The notes below the pieces were generated by a model. It did not search any database, was not told the origin of the DNA, and was given only the letters and a program-made list of their open reading frames with translations. Shown piece by piece: positions 44,118 through 51,778 of a stretch of DNA of 64,000 bases. Position 1 is the first letter of the stretch, and each line of letters starts with the position of its first letter. Source of the DNA: Sphingobacterium hotanense (GTDB lineage Bacteria > Bacteroidota > Bacteroidia > Sphingobacteriales > Sphingobacteriaceae); assembly GCF_008274825.1 (NCBI RefSeq), contig NZ_CP030848.1, positions 1,984,001-2,048,000 on the forward strand, in the 5' to 3' direction. Both the position numbers and the translations under genes were made by a program.

Positions 44118-44141
44118 AAGCGGGATGGATTCCCGCTTTTT
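44118..44141 (+). terminator. Terminator after the 87-residue gene
   Basis: Stem AAGCGGGA / TCCCGCTT with a 5-nt loop followed by T-rich sequence. Confidence 0.8.
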
Positions 44142-44169
44142 GTTTTCATAAAGCTTTTTTTCTGAAGGG

Positions 44170-44209
44170 GTCTTTTGTCAATGGCCATCAAGAACTTTCA
44201 ACCCTGTGG
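44170..44209 (+). repeat. Orphan copy of the ISAon1-type IS left end
   Basis: These 40 bases align without gaps to 32200-32239, the left end of the ISAon1-type element, with four or five mismatches. They share the uninterrupted block GGCCATCAAGAACTTTCA and the following CCCTGTGG. No transposase gene lies nearby, so it is a solo end or decayed remnant. Confidence 0.75.
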
Positions 44210-44282
44210 GTGTTACGATGGAAACATGGATGTTTTACGGTACTTAATAAAGTTAATGGTTGTGGGCAAATCCTAGCATAGC

Positions 44283-44315
44283 AAAAAAGCTCCAATCTTT
44301 CGATTGAAGCTTTTT
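44283..44315 (-). terminator. Terminator after tRNA-Ser(TGA)
   Basis: Minus-strand hairpin AAAAAGCTTCAATC / GATTGGAGCTTTTT with GAAA-type loop and six T, a few bases beyond the tRNA 3' end. Confidence 0.85.
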
Positions 44316-44318
44316 GTG

Positions 44319-44403
44319 CGGAGAGTGAGGGATTCGAACCCCCGAACCTGTGACAGTTAACGGTTTTCAAGACCGCCGCATTCGACCACTCTGCCAACTC
44401 TCC
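44319..44403 (-). tRNA. tRNA-Ser (anticodon TGA)
   Basis: 85 nt class II tRNA. Acceptor GGAGAGT pairs with ACTCTCC, discriminator G. Anticodon stem GCGGT/ACCGT region with loop CTTGAAA (anticodon TGA, reads TCA and other TCN codons). Long variable arm and T-arm GGGTTCGAATCCC are complete. Confidence 0.96.
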
Positions 44404-44407
44404 GCGA

Positions 44408-44438
44408 CAAAAGTACAAATTCTGATTTGTTCTCCAAA
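44408..44438 (-). promoter_or_regulatory. Promoter of tRNA-Ser(TGA)
   Basis: On the minus strand TTTG (44438-44435), 19-bp spacer, TACTTTTG (44415-44408), a perfect consensus match 4 bp upstream of the mature tRNA end. Confidence 0.7.
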
Positions 44439-44586
44439 TAAAAAGTGAAAATAATATCCTCAAAAATGCCCTTATAGTGCTAATAACACTGATATTTAAG
44501 CGGTTATTGTTAAAAAATATTTTAACCTTAATCTCATCAATTCTATAATATACTTTGAAAGATCATTTTTAATAATAATTGCACTG

Positions 44587-44609
44587 AAGGGGCCTAAAAG
44601 GCCTTTTTT
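44587..44609 (+). terminator. Orphan terminator-like hairpin
   Basis: Stem AAGGGGCCT / AGGCCTTTT (two G-T pairs) with a 3-nt loop and a T run on the plus strand. No gene is annotated upstream on that strand, so it may end a small RNA. Confidence 0.45.
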
Positions 44610-44692
44610 GAACATTTGGGACATGGAACGTAAATTATGTTGTTGGAAAGCAATCACTTATTACCTATTGTATAAAATTTATGTGAAAAATT

Positions 44693-44722
44693 TTGCTTTT
44701 TACCCTCAAATAGCTACTTTTG
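44693..44722 (+). promoter_or_regulatory. Promoter of tRNA-Arg
   Basis: TTTG (44693-44696), 18-bp spacer, TACTTTTG (44715-44722). The tRNA begins 15 bp downstream. Confidence 0.7.
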
Positions 44723-44737
44723 CTTCACAAAATAAAA

Positions 44738-44811
44738 GCGCCAATAGCTCAGCTGGATAGAGCAACGGTTTTCTAAACCGTAGGTCTTAGGTTCGAACCC
44801 TAATTGGCGTA
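44738..44811 (+). tRNA. tRNA-Arg (anticodon TCT)
   Basis: 74 nt. Acceptor GCGCCAA pairs with TTGGCGT (one G-T), discriminator A. Anticodon stem ACGGT/ACCGT with loop TTTCTAA, anticodon TCT (reads AGA, AGG). T-arm with GGTTCGAACCC. CCA not encoded. Confidence 0.95.
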
Positions 44812-44821
44812 CTTCTTATTT

Positions 44822-44853
44822 AAAGCCTTTCAAATCATTGAAAGGCTTTTTTT
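44822..44853 (+). terminator. Terminator after tRNA-Arg
   Basis: Perfect 12-bp stem AAAGCCTTTCAA / TTGAAAGGCTTT with a 4-nt loop and a T run. Confidence 0.9.
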
Positions 44854-44924
44854 ATTAAAGCGCATATTAATAGTTCTTTAATCCTTCGGAGTTTTTGATG
44901 TCCATTAATAATCCGAGTTAAACC

Positions 44925-45716
44925 TCAAGCAACTGTATTCACATTATAAAAAAACGCGCCTCTATCGGCTTGTTGAATCCACTCTAACTGAACATCCAGC
45001 ACACTTAATGAAATTTCAAAGTTCTTCATGTCCTCGCTACTTACGCCTTCTAGGAATGCCTGTTTTATCTTTTCATTCCAATTCGAAAAGCTTGTTGAAT
45101 TCTGTAGAAGGTGAGTATTATAGATTTCTAACAGATACTTTTCGTATAAATGCAGTAACTCTTTGCTGTCATTCGATTTTCGGAATTCAACTAATATTTG
45201 GACAACTTCACGAACACCTGGATACAACGTTTTATTGACATATTGAAATAGATGGGCTTTTTGTGATTGATCGATCGGTCTTTGATCTAGAAACTCGATA
45301 AAAATCCAAAGTCTATCCGAGTAGCAGGAAATTAGTTTGTTGAGATCGGATAAATTGGTGAGAAAGTCTTCCTTAGTTTTTGCAAACACAAGATAGCGAC
45401 TGTAGTCATTGAGATCAACTTTCGTCTCGACTAAATCTAAGGCGCGAATATTATTAACTATATCCATGGTTCGTTCAAGTTCCAACTGATATTTCCAATC
45501 TCTATCCTTGCGTTTGTGGACAATGGTGAAGCCAACCCGTTTAAATGCGGTTAATAGGGCCATGCCTAACATGAGGATGTGCAAGAAGATTCCCGATAGT
45601 TGAAAACCATTCGGGTTGAACGAATAGAATAAGGACGTTAGCGTCAGTATTATGGAAACAAGGATCACACAAATCAACAGGGATTTGGAATAATAGGGTA
45701 TAAGGTTGACATTCAT
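44925..45716 (-). CDS. Two-helix membrane protein of unknown function
   Basis: 263 residues. Two transmembrane segments are near the N-terminus (LLICVILVSIILTLTSLFY and FLHILMLGMALLTAF). The remaining 190 residues are a helical cytoplasmic domain with many Leu, Lys and Glu (KYQLELERTMDIVNNIRALDL, EVVQILVEFRKSNDSKELLHLYEKYLLEIY). I do not recognise the family and see no catalytic motif. It faces away from a cluster of three tiny membrane proteins on the plus strand, with which it may share a regulatory region. Confidence 0.75.
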   Translation of the reverse strand: MNVNLIPYYSKSLLICVILVSIILTLTSLFYSFNPNGFQLSGIFLHILMLGMALLTAFKRVGFTIVHKRKDRDWKYQLELERTMDIVNNIRALDLVETKVDLNDYSRYLVFAKTKEDFLTNLSDLNKLISCYSDRLWIFIEFLDQRPIDQSQKAHLFQYVNKTLYPGVREVVQILVEFRKSNDSKELLHLYEKYLLEIYNTHLLQNSTSFSNWNEKIKQAFLEGVSSEDMKNFEISLSVLDVQLEWIQQADRGAFFYNVNTVA

Positions 45717-45902
45717 GATATTGAGAGGTTTAAGTTTTTGTCTAAATTAATAGTTTAATATTAATAGAAAAATAATTTAGTTTTAAGGAGTGGTTATATT
45801 TCGCGAGGAAACGCGATGGTTGGCTCCTATAAATATTAGGTAAAGATAAATTTGTTAGGCGAAACATAATCAACGATTCTATATGGTAGTTGTTCTTTAC
45901 TT

Positions 45903-46031
45903 ATGAAGATTCCAAAATTCAGCAAGCGGCAATACTGGTATTTCAGGTGGTTTTTCCTCTATCCATTCCTTATTTATATCTTGGGGCGAATAATCATGCT
46001 AATATTTTTGCTCATGGATTCTCCTGAGTAA
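45903..46031 (+). CDS. Small single-pass membrane protein, 42 residues
   Basis: ATG at 45903, stop TAA at 46029-46031. It has a basic, aromatic N-terminus (KIPKFSKRQYWYFRWFF) followed by one hydrophobic helix (LYPFLIYILGRIIMLIFLL) and a short acidic end (MDSPE). Positive-inside reasoning puts the N-terminus in the cytoplasm. It is the first of three consecutive small membrane proteins on this strand. No family is recognised. Confidence 0.5.
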   Translation: MKIPKFSKRQYWYFRWFFLYPFLIYILGRIIMLIFLLMDSPE

Positions 46032-46099
46032 AAACATTTTTTCAAAAAAAACATTTTATATTTTATACAACTAATTAATAAACTAACTGTTCAACTTTT

Positions 46100-46240
46100 A
46101 TGATGGAGGACAAAAATTTTATCGGCACGCTGATATGGATCATCATCATCGTTTTAGGGATTGTACTTATATATATCGTTTATAATCTCTTTTGGGCGAC
46201 TGTAGAGGAGGTAGAGGAGGGTATTAGTTTAATTGGATAA
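46100..46240 (+). CDS. Small single-pass membrane protein, 46 residues
   Basis: ATG at 46100 (a second ATG follows at once), stop at 46238-46240. A strong helix (LIWIIIIVLGIVLIYIVYNLF) lies between a short acidic start (MEDKNF) and an acidic tail (TVEEVEEG). It starts 68 bp after the first small protein and ends 11 bp before the next, so the last two are probably translated from one mRNA. Confidence 0.5.
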   Translation: MMEDKNFIGTLIWIIIIVLGIVLIYIVYNLFWATVEEVEEGISLIG

Positions 46241-46251
46241 ACCAAAATGCC

Positions 46252-46383
46252 ATGAAAACAAACACAAGATTAAGGTCTACGATTATATGGTTAGTAATCG
46301 TAATCCTACTTATCATTGCTTTATATTATGCATGGTATTACTTCTACTCTGGAATCCCCGAATCTCAACGCTTTCCAGAATAG
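46252..46383 (+). CDS. Small single-pass membrane protein, 43 residues
   Basis: ATG at 46252, stop TAG at 46381-46383. Basic start (KTNTRLRS), hydrophobic helix (IIWLVIVILLIIALYYAW) and an aromatic end (YYFYSGIPESQRFPE). It is 11 bp downstream of the previous small gene and 10 bp from the end of a convergent lipoprotein gene. The same layout (charged start, one helix, short polar tail) repeats in all three, though their sequences are not clearly alike. Confidence 0.5.
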   Translation: MKTNTRLRSTIIWLVIVILLIIALYYAWYYFYSGIPESQRFPE

Positions 46384-46393
46384 TTTCGGCACG

Positions 46394-46855
46394 TTATAAG
46401 CTGTCCAAATATTTTAGGTCTTCATCTTTAATAGAGGGAAGTATAAATTCCTGCTGGACGCCGGATTCTTTAGCTTCCTTATCCCAATTTAAAAGGACTG
46501 CATTGGTTTCATCTAAGTTCTTTTTATAGAGCTTAAAAATTGCCTCTGAAATGCCAATTTCTTTGCCATTTTGAGCCGTCAGTATGTATTGATTATCTTT
46601 TACTTCTATATGAGAGTACACGCGGCGTACAATTTCTTTGACCTGTTGCAGTGTTGAGTCTGGGATTTTAGACTTTCCTGTTACATAATCTGTGTCTTCT
46701 AAATACTTGATATCGACATCGAGGATATCGGCATAACCACTGCCTGAAGTCGTTTCGGCTTGTACATTCTTTACTGTCTCGCCAGAATTTGATTGGCAGG
46801 AGGCAACAATAAATAGACTTAAACCCATTAAATATTTTGCAGAAGACCGTTTCAT
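46394..46855 (-). CDS. Lipoprotein of unknown function
   Basis: 153 residues. Lipoprotein signal GLSLFIVASC followed by QSNSGETVKN, a low-complexity linker and a helical domain (PDSTLQQVKEIVRRVYSHIEV, EAIFKLYKKNLDETNAVLLNW). I do not recognise the family. It converges on the small membrane-protein cluster. Confidence 0.7.
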   Translation of the reverse strand: MKRSSAKYLMGLSLFIVASCQSNSGETVKNVQAETTSGSGYADILDVDIKYLEDTDYVTGKSKIPDSTLQQVKEIVRRVYSHIEVKDNQYILTAQNGKEIGISEAIFKLYKKNLDETNAVLLNWDKEAKESGVQQEFILPSIKDEDLKYLDSL

Positions 46856-47232
46856 AGTAATTGGAATTACATTATTACTAAATATACTCTATTTCTTTTC
46901 TTAAAAGAAAAATTAGCAGGATTAAAAAAAATCTAACTGTTATGTTTAACATTCTTTATCGAAACTGTCTTAATCAATCTCGCGGCACAATGTTCCATTT
47001 TTTTAAGTTTCAATTGGGGATCCGTGAGCTCTTTATCCAAACTTGCTCGGCATACTTCCCTTTCAAAGCCCTTTCAGACCCAATGCATAACCCTATCAAA
47101 GCCCTTTTGGAGCGGGTTTGATAGGGATGCACATTGGGTTTGGTTAGGATATCAGTTATCGCAGCTGTCTTTTTGGATGTTTTTGTCTTTGTTTACTAGG
47201 ATTTCCTTATTTTTACCTGACACACCTAATAC
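46856..47232. other. Intergenic region with a palindromic element
   Basis: 377 bp without a supported coding frame between divergent genes. Its right half contains an imperfect palindrome at 47079-47138 preceded by similar direct motifs (TCAAAGCCC). No gene remnant was recognised. Confidence 0.5.
47079..47138. repeat. Imperfect palindrome of the CCCAATG-CCCTATCAAA type
   Basis: Left arm 47079-47104 (CCCAATGCATAACCCTATC then AAAGCCC) pairs with right arm 47114-47138 (GGGTTTGATAGGGATGCAC then ATTGGG) with few mismatches around a 9-nt loop. Further left TCAAAGCCC recurs at about 47063. No T-run follows, so it is not a standard terminator; it looks like a dispersed extragenic palindrome. Confidence 0.7.
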
Positions 47233-47646
47233 ATGAAATTTATGCATCCAGTTTTGAAGAATATTCTAGCCATTGTGCTTGGTTTGGTCGCGGGTAGCTT
47301 GGTTAATGGGGGAATTATTCAGATAAGTTCTTCCATTATCGCTCCTCCAGAAGGGGTGGATGTGATGACGGCGGAAGGATTAAAGGCTGGTTTACATTTG
47401 TTCGAGCCTAAACATTTTTTAATGCCATTTTTGGCGCATGCCCTAGGAACATTGTTTGGAGCTTTTGTCGCTGCTAAGATCTGTGCAGGACCAAAATTGC
47501 TTTATGCGATGATTATTGGTTTTTTCTTCCTTTTTGGCGGTATTTCGATGATCTTTATGGTTCCATCGCCTCTGTGGTTTAGCATTGTTGATTTAACACT
47601 TGCTTACCTTCCCATGGCTTTTCTGGGTGCCCGATTAGCGAAATAG
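47233..47646 (+). CDS. Four-helix integral membrane protein, unknown function
   Basis: 137 residues with four predicted transmembrane helices (VLKNILAIVLGLVAGSLVNG; FLMPFLAHALGTLFGAFVAA; LLYAMIIGFFFLFGGISMIF; VDLTLAYLPMAFLGARLA). Loops are short. The pattern is found in a widespread but uncharacterised Bacteroidota membrane family. It is preceded directly by the palindromic element. Confidence 0.8.
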   Translation: MKFMHPVLKNILAIVLGLVAGSLVNGGIIQISSSIIAPPEGVDVMTAEGLKAGLHLFEPKHFLMPFLAHALGTLFGAFVAAKICAGPKLLYAMIIGFFFLFGGISMIFMVPSPLWFSIVDLTLAYLPMAFLGARLAK

Positions 47647-47808
47647 TCGTCCCTTTCGGTTAATGTGAAAAGGAATACCGAACATGTTTATTGAAGAAAT
47701 AATATTTCAATAATCGATTGTTAATAATATTTTTCTATTTTCAGGAAATTATTTTTAACAAGGGTCGATGGTTATAGTTTGTTTCATTTAACATCTTTGC
47801 TTTTTTAT

Positions 47809-48825
47809 ATGCGGATGTTTTTCCTTTCAGCACTAATAGCGCTCTTATCTACTTCCTGTGCAAGTATTTTCAACGGTCCTTACAAAAAAGTCCAGGTTCA
47901 TACCACCCAGGCTGCTACCGTTTATTATAATGAAGGTTCAGTAAAAACGGTCGATAATATTGCTTCATTTGAGGTTAAGCGTAAAAAAGATACGATGCAG
48001 TTTTCGGTCTTGCAGGACACGAGCATGCGCACATACGCTGTCAATAAAAAGCATTCGTTTGCTTTTTGGAGCAATATCCCCTTGAAGTTTGGGGTTGGCA
48101 TGTTGGTGGATTTTACGAATCCTAAGCGCTTCACCTATCCATCGCATATTTATTTAGATTCCAGCAATACGAACAAAGGATATGATACCTTTGAAAAAAA
48201 ACTGCCGAAGGGTAGATGGGAATTTCAAGTGGACATGCCGTTCGTGAATCTATTTCATCGCGAGGATCCCTACGGATACCGAGAATTGCAAGAAGGATTT
48301 TTCGGTGTCGGCCTAGGCATCAATCACTTCTACCGAAATAATACTTACCTTAATTTCTCGGCCCATTCTTTTTTACTATCTAATTATCCGCTGCCGCCTC
48401 CGTTTATTGTTTTCGAACAAAAAACAAATAAGGAATTCAGCTATCAACTCACGCTGTCCAATAACCATAGAATTCAAAAGTTTAATCTAGGCTATGGCTT
48501 AGCTTATGTTTTCAATCGTACAGGCTACACTGTTCGGCTTCCAGACACAATGGAGCCGCAAACGCTTAATCTGCTAGCCTCTACCAGAGTTCTGCCAGGA
48601 GGAGATGTGACGAAGATCGCAAAGAGTGTCGAGCCGGGGATATTTGAACAGCATTGGAGGAATACGCAGTCTTTTGGTATGTGGTTTCCTATATCCTACG
48701 AATTGACAAAGGGAATTAGTGCCTCGTTTCAGTATAGACCGACTTTTTATAGAGATAAGAGTACGATGGAGTCTAAGTTTGAGAATTTATATTCTTTTGG
48801 ATTGATCTATAGAATGAAGCTTTAA
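47809..48825 (+). CDS. Outer-membrane-type lipoprotein of unknown function
   Basis: 338 residues from the ATG at 47809. An earlier ATG at 47779 precedes a CATCTTTG -7-like box at 47792, so the later start is preferred. Signal FFLSALIALLSTSC with lipobox Cys, then ASIFNGPYKKVQVHTTQ, an opening seen in many Bacteroidota lipoproteins with a PEGA-like N-terminal domain. The C-terminal 200 residues alternate hydrophobic and polar residues and end in an aromatic strand (FGLIYRMKL), suggesting a small beta-barrel. Function is unknown. Confidence 0.7.
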   Translation: MRMFFLSALIALLSTSCASIFNGPYKKVQVHTTQAATVYYNEGSVKTVDNIASFEVKRKKDTMQFSVLQDTSMRTYAVNKKHSFAFWSNIPLKFGVGMLVDFTNPKRFTYPSHIYLDSSNTNKGYDTFEKKLPKGRWEFQVDMPFVNLFHREDPYGYRELQEGFFGVGLGINHFYRNNTYLNFSAHSFLLSNYPLPPPFIVFEQKTNKEFSYQLTLSNNHRIQKFNLGYGLAYVFNRTGYTVRLPDTMEPQTLNLLASTRVLPGGDVTKIAKSVEPGIFEQHWRNTQSFGMWFPISYELTKGISASFQYRPTFYRDKSTMESKFENLYSFGLIYRMKL

Positions 48826-48838
48826 AGTCCCTTAAATG

Positions 48839-50203
48839 CTAATTATTTAACAATGCATTTTTAGAGTGTGCTAAGTCTTCTGCCGGCAAAGAGGCCAGGA
48901 AGCTTTTGTATTTTCCGAGATAACTAATTAAGTTCCACTTTGAACAATATGGATTAATCTGTGTTGTGCTCGTTAGATTCCGGATACAGGGCGTGACTTG
49001 GTTCCAATTGGAAGTTGCCTCGCCGGCAGTATTATTCCATACCGAGCACTCTATTTTCCGACTTGCCATGACCATTCTGTTGGTTTCACTGATTATGACA
49101 TTCATAAATGCGGTATTTGTTTTTGTCGCGGCATTAATTTCACTTTCAAACTGTTGCTTTAGTAGGTATATCCTCTCATTGGCTTTTTGTGTGGAACTAT
49201 TGGTTGCCGCTATATTACTGTCAAATTGTGGTTTAATTTCGATCGTTTTATCTTGGATTTTTTTCTCAAGTCCTTCGGACAGGTAAGAAATTTCCAGGTT
49301 TAAACCTCTATTTTTAGATTTTAAGTCTTCTATTTCTGCTGCTAAAGATTTAGCTAGCGCCAAACTTTGTTCAATTTTTGAAGCCGCAGCTGTATCCATC
49401 TGATATTGTTTGCTCTCTATTCTTTTTTCGTTCGCAACAATTTCCTGATTTTTAAACTCTTGCAGTTCCTTAGTCTCAGTTTCTATTCTGTTTTTTACTT
49501 TTTCGCTTTCAGCTCTGAAGGCATCATTATAACGGAAAATGCGTGCTTTGTTGATTTCAATTTGATCGTTTGCAATAAGAATATCACTTGCTACATCACA
49601 TAGCTTGCGTATCAATACTTCTTGCTTATTTTGCGCTTCCTGCAGTACTGTAGTTTCATAATTTTTGCTCAGCTTGGTAACTTCCTCACAGAGTGATACA
49701 TTGTTTTTTGTAAGCTTATCCGTTTCCAAAAGATTTGCTTGAATAAATTCATCGGTATTTTGGATGCGTTGAAGTTGTACTTTTTGTATCGCTATTTTTT
49801 CATTATACTGTTTTCTAACATTTTCTAATTCCGCTGTTGTTGCAGGGATCGCATAACCTTTTACTTCCCCTAGGTGTTCTTCGAAGTCTATTCCAATTTT
49901 TTCCAAATCAGTTTTCCAGCGATTACACTCGCTGCAACGGGCACCCACTTTCATGTCGCCCACTAGGGCGTCTCTTTCCCGTACGAGCGCATTAATTTTA
50001 TCGGTGATTTCTTGTTTTTTCATCCTCCATTTTTCTTCTAAAGCAGGTAAATCGCGCTTGAGTTGCGCAATTCGATCTTTATTTTTTTCGTACTGGAGTA
50101 CCTTGGATTCAATTGAATTCACGTAAGAAAGCCCAGAGGTTTGCGTCTGTGCATGACAATTAATAAACGTTAAAAGTGCTATGATTAAAAGAAGGGGTCT
50201 CAT
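48839..50203 (-). CDS. Secreted coiled-coil protein of unknown function
   Basis: 454 residues. Signal peptide LLLIIALLTFINCHAQ. Residues about 30-360 are almost entirely long amphipathic helices (EKNKDRIAQLKRDLPALEEKW; AKSLAAEIEDLKSKNRGLNLE), predicting an extended coiled coil in the periplasm. One CxxC (GARCSECNRWK) near residue 90 and several C-terminal cysteines suggest disulfides. No SMC, RecN or HlyD signature is present. The neighbouring 217-residue secreted gene (88 bp upstream on this strand) may be in the same transcript. Confidence 0.75.
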   Translation of the reverse strand: MRPLLLIIALLTFINCHAQTQTSGLSYVNSIESKVLQYEKNKDRIAQLKRDLPALEEKWRMKKQEITDKINALVRERDALVGDMKVGARCSECNRWKTDLEKIGIDFEEHLGEVKGYAIPATTAELENVRKQYNEKIAIQKVQLQRIQNTDEFIQANLLETDKLTKNNVSLCEEVTKLSKNYETTVLQEAQNKQEVLIRKLCDVASDILIANDQIEINKARIFRYNDAFRAESEKVKNRIETETKELQEFKNQEIVANEKRIESKQYQMDTAAASKIEQSLALAKSLAAEIEDLKSKNRGLNLEISYLSEGLEKKIQDKTIEIKPQFDSNIAATNSSTQKANERIYLLKQQFESEINAATKTNTAFMNVIISETNRMVMASRKIECSVWNNTAGEATSNWNQVTPCIRNLTSTTQINPYCSKWNLISYLGKYKSFLASLPAEDLAHSKNALLNN

Positions 50204-50291
50204 ATTCTATCAATTAATTGCTATATATTCTATAGTTCGCCACTGCTTATTGGGATTCTTGCGAAGCAATTTATAAGGACATCCTGCCTTA

Positions 50292-50945
50292 CTATTCACC
50301 AAAGGGATCGTCTTCAGCTTTCATCAGATCACGAAGATATTCCAACGCTTTTTTTAGTTTGTTGAAGTTGCTGGGGTCAGACTGTAAATAGGATAGGTAA
50401 ACCACTTTTACAGATTCACTAACGCGATGTTGTGGATATTCTCTAATCTCATGACATTCTCCATAGTGGCTATGATTTTCATTCGTTACTTTCTTAGTCG
50501 GTGCGAAAAAATTGATATTGCGTTGTGCCACATTGTTGACTAAGGTTATTTTCAGCGTACCAATCGGTTCACCGCTAATAACATTAACTTCATGGTCTAT
50601 TGCGACGATATGAGCAGGGTTCAGTATCGTTTCGTGTTCCTGGATTACAAAGTCGCAAGGATAAGTGGTATCTCCATAGCCATCGTTCTTATAATTTCTT
50701 CTTCTTTGATCAAAACGAAGATTCTCGCCCGAGAGACTAACGCGGTTTTCTGTATAATAATAAGTAAAATTCTGTGCGACACTTACATCACGAATTGTTC
50801 GATAGTGACCAACAACTTCGTTTGCCTTTTTATTCAAATAATTGATTGTTTCTTCTTTTGTCAATGTAGCGTTTTGCGCTTGGCAAATCATTACGCAGAA
50901 GAAAAATAAAGCGATAGGGATGACACAGCGGATTGATGTTTTCAT
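50292..50945 (-). CDS. Secreted protein of unknown function
   Basis: 217 residues with a signal peptide (IPIALFFFCVMICQAQ). The mature part begins with a helical segment (TKEETINYLNKKANEVVGHYR) and continues with beta-rich sequence. A C-terminal Leu/Lys-rich helix (FNKLKKALEYLRDLMK) ends it. No catalytic or binding motif is recognised. It is followed by the coiled-coil gene on the same strand. Confidence 0.7.
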   Translation of the reverse strand: MKTSIRCVIPIALFFFCVMICQAQNATLTKEETINYLNKKANEVVGHYRTIRDVSVAQNFTYYYTENRVSLSGENLRFDQRRRNYKNDGYGDTTYPCDFVIQEHETILNPAHIVAIDHEVNVISGEPIGTLKITLVNNVAQRNINFFAPTKKVTNENHSHYGECHEIREYPQHRVSESVKVVYLSYLQSDPSNFNKLKKALEYLRDLMKAEDDPFGE

Positions 50946-51161
50946 GATGCTTCCATAATTAAGTTTCCCCGGTAAATTTCACCTAATGGGTATTTTGATA
51001 CAATACCTAACAGTAGGTATTTATGGGTTCAGCGGCACCAATAAAGGTTTTAACTTTCCTGTGCTTCTTTTGACTTTAATTCTATTCTTATTTTCCACGA
51101 ATAATTAATAAATTGAAATGCTCATTAGGAATTAATCTATTGCGCATTTTTTTTCGTTCTC

Positions 51162-51698
51162 ATGAGTTTAGAAATCGACAAACTTCGTTACCCCATAGGG
51201 AAATTTATTCGGCCGACACAAATTGATCAACAAACCCTAACACTTTGGATCGAAAGCATTCGAAAGTTTCCGGAACGATTACGTAATGAAATCGCTACAC
51301 TCTCGAAAAAGGATTTTAATAAAACCTATAGACCAAATGGCTGGACGATTACTCAATTGATCAATCATTGTGCAGATAGCCATATCAATAGTTTTGTTCG
51401 ATTTAAACTGGCTTTAACTGAAGACACCCCCACAATTAAAACCTATCAGGAAGATCGATGGGCAGCTTTGGCAGATTCTAAGGATTTTCCTGTCGAAAGC
51501 TCATTGAAGATCATGGATGGTATTCACGAGCGCTGGTCTCATCTTTTGGCGAGCTTGAGCGATGAAGATCTTAATCGATGCTTCAAGCATCCGGAGACTG
51601 ATGAATTGATCGATCTACGTACGAATATTGGGATTTATGCATGGCACTGTAATCATCATCTTGCACACATCATTAACGCGAAGTCGGGCAAATACTAG
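51162..51698 (+). CDS. YfiT/DinB-type putative bacillithiol S-transferase
   Basis: 178 residues. DinB superfamily with the YfiT pattern: an N-terminal stretch (LRYPIGKFIRPTQID, WIESIRKFPERL), metal-binding His in LINHCADSHINSFVRFKLAL, and HCNHHLAHI at the C-terminus, which gives the HxxH metal site. YfiT relatives transfer bacillithiol or other thiols to electrophiles. The thiol used by this organism is not known from the window. Confidence 0.85.
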   Translation: MSLEIDKLRYPIGKFIRPTQIDQQTLTLWIESIRKFPERLRNEIATLSKKDFNKTYRPNGWTITQLINHCADSHINSFVRFKLALTEDTPTIKTYQEDRWAALADSKDFPVESSLKIMDGIHERWSHLLASLSDEDLNRCFKHPETDELIDLRTNIGIYAWHCNHHLAHIINAKSGKY

Positions 51699-51778
51699 AT
51701 GCTTCCGACGCTGAGCTTTTTGCTTTTCATTAGTGCTAAAGGCATATATTGCCTATCTTTGTTGTTTATTTATAGGAA

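Larger units (their letters stand above)
44404..44737. other. Intergenic region between divergent tRNA-Ser(TGA) and tRNA-Arg genes
   Basis: 334 bp, no coding frame. It contains the promoters of both tRNAs and one unexplained terminator-like hairpin on the plus strand (44587-44609). Confidence 0.6.

Noticed and set aside
44188..44463. 91-codon minus-strand open frame across tRNA-Ser(TGA)
   Set aside because: Overlaps the tRNA, its promoter and its terminator.
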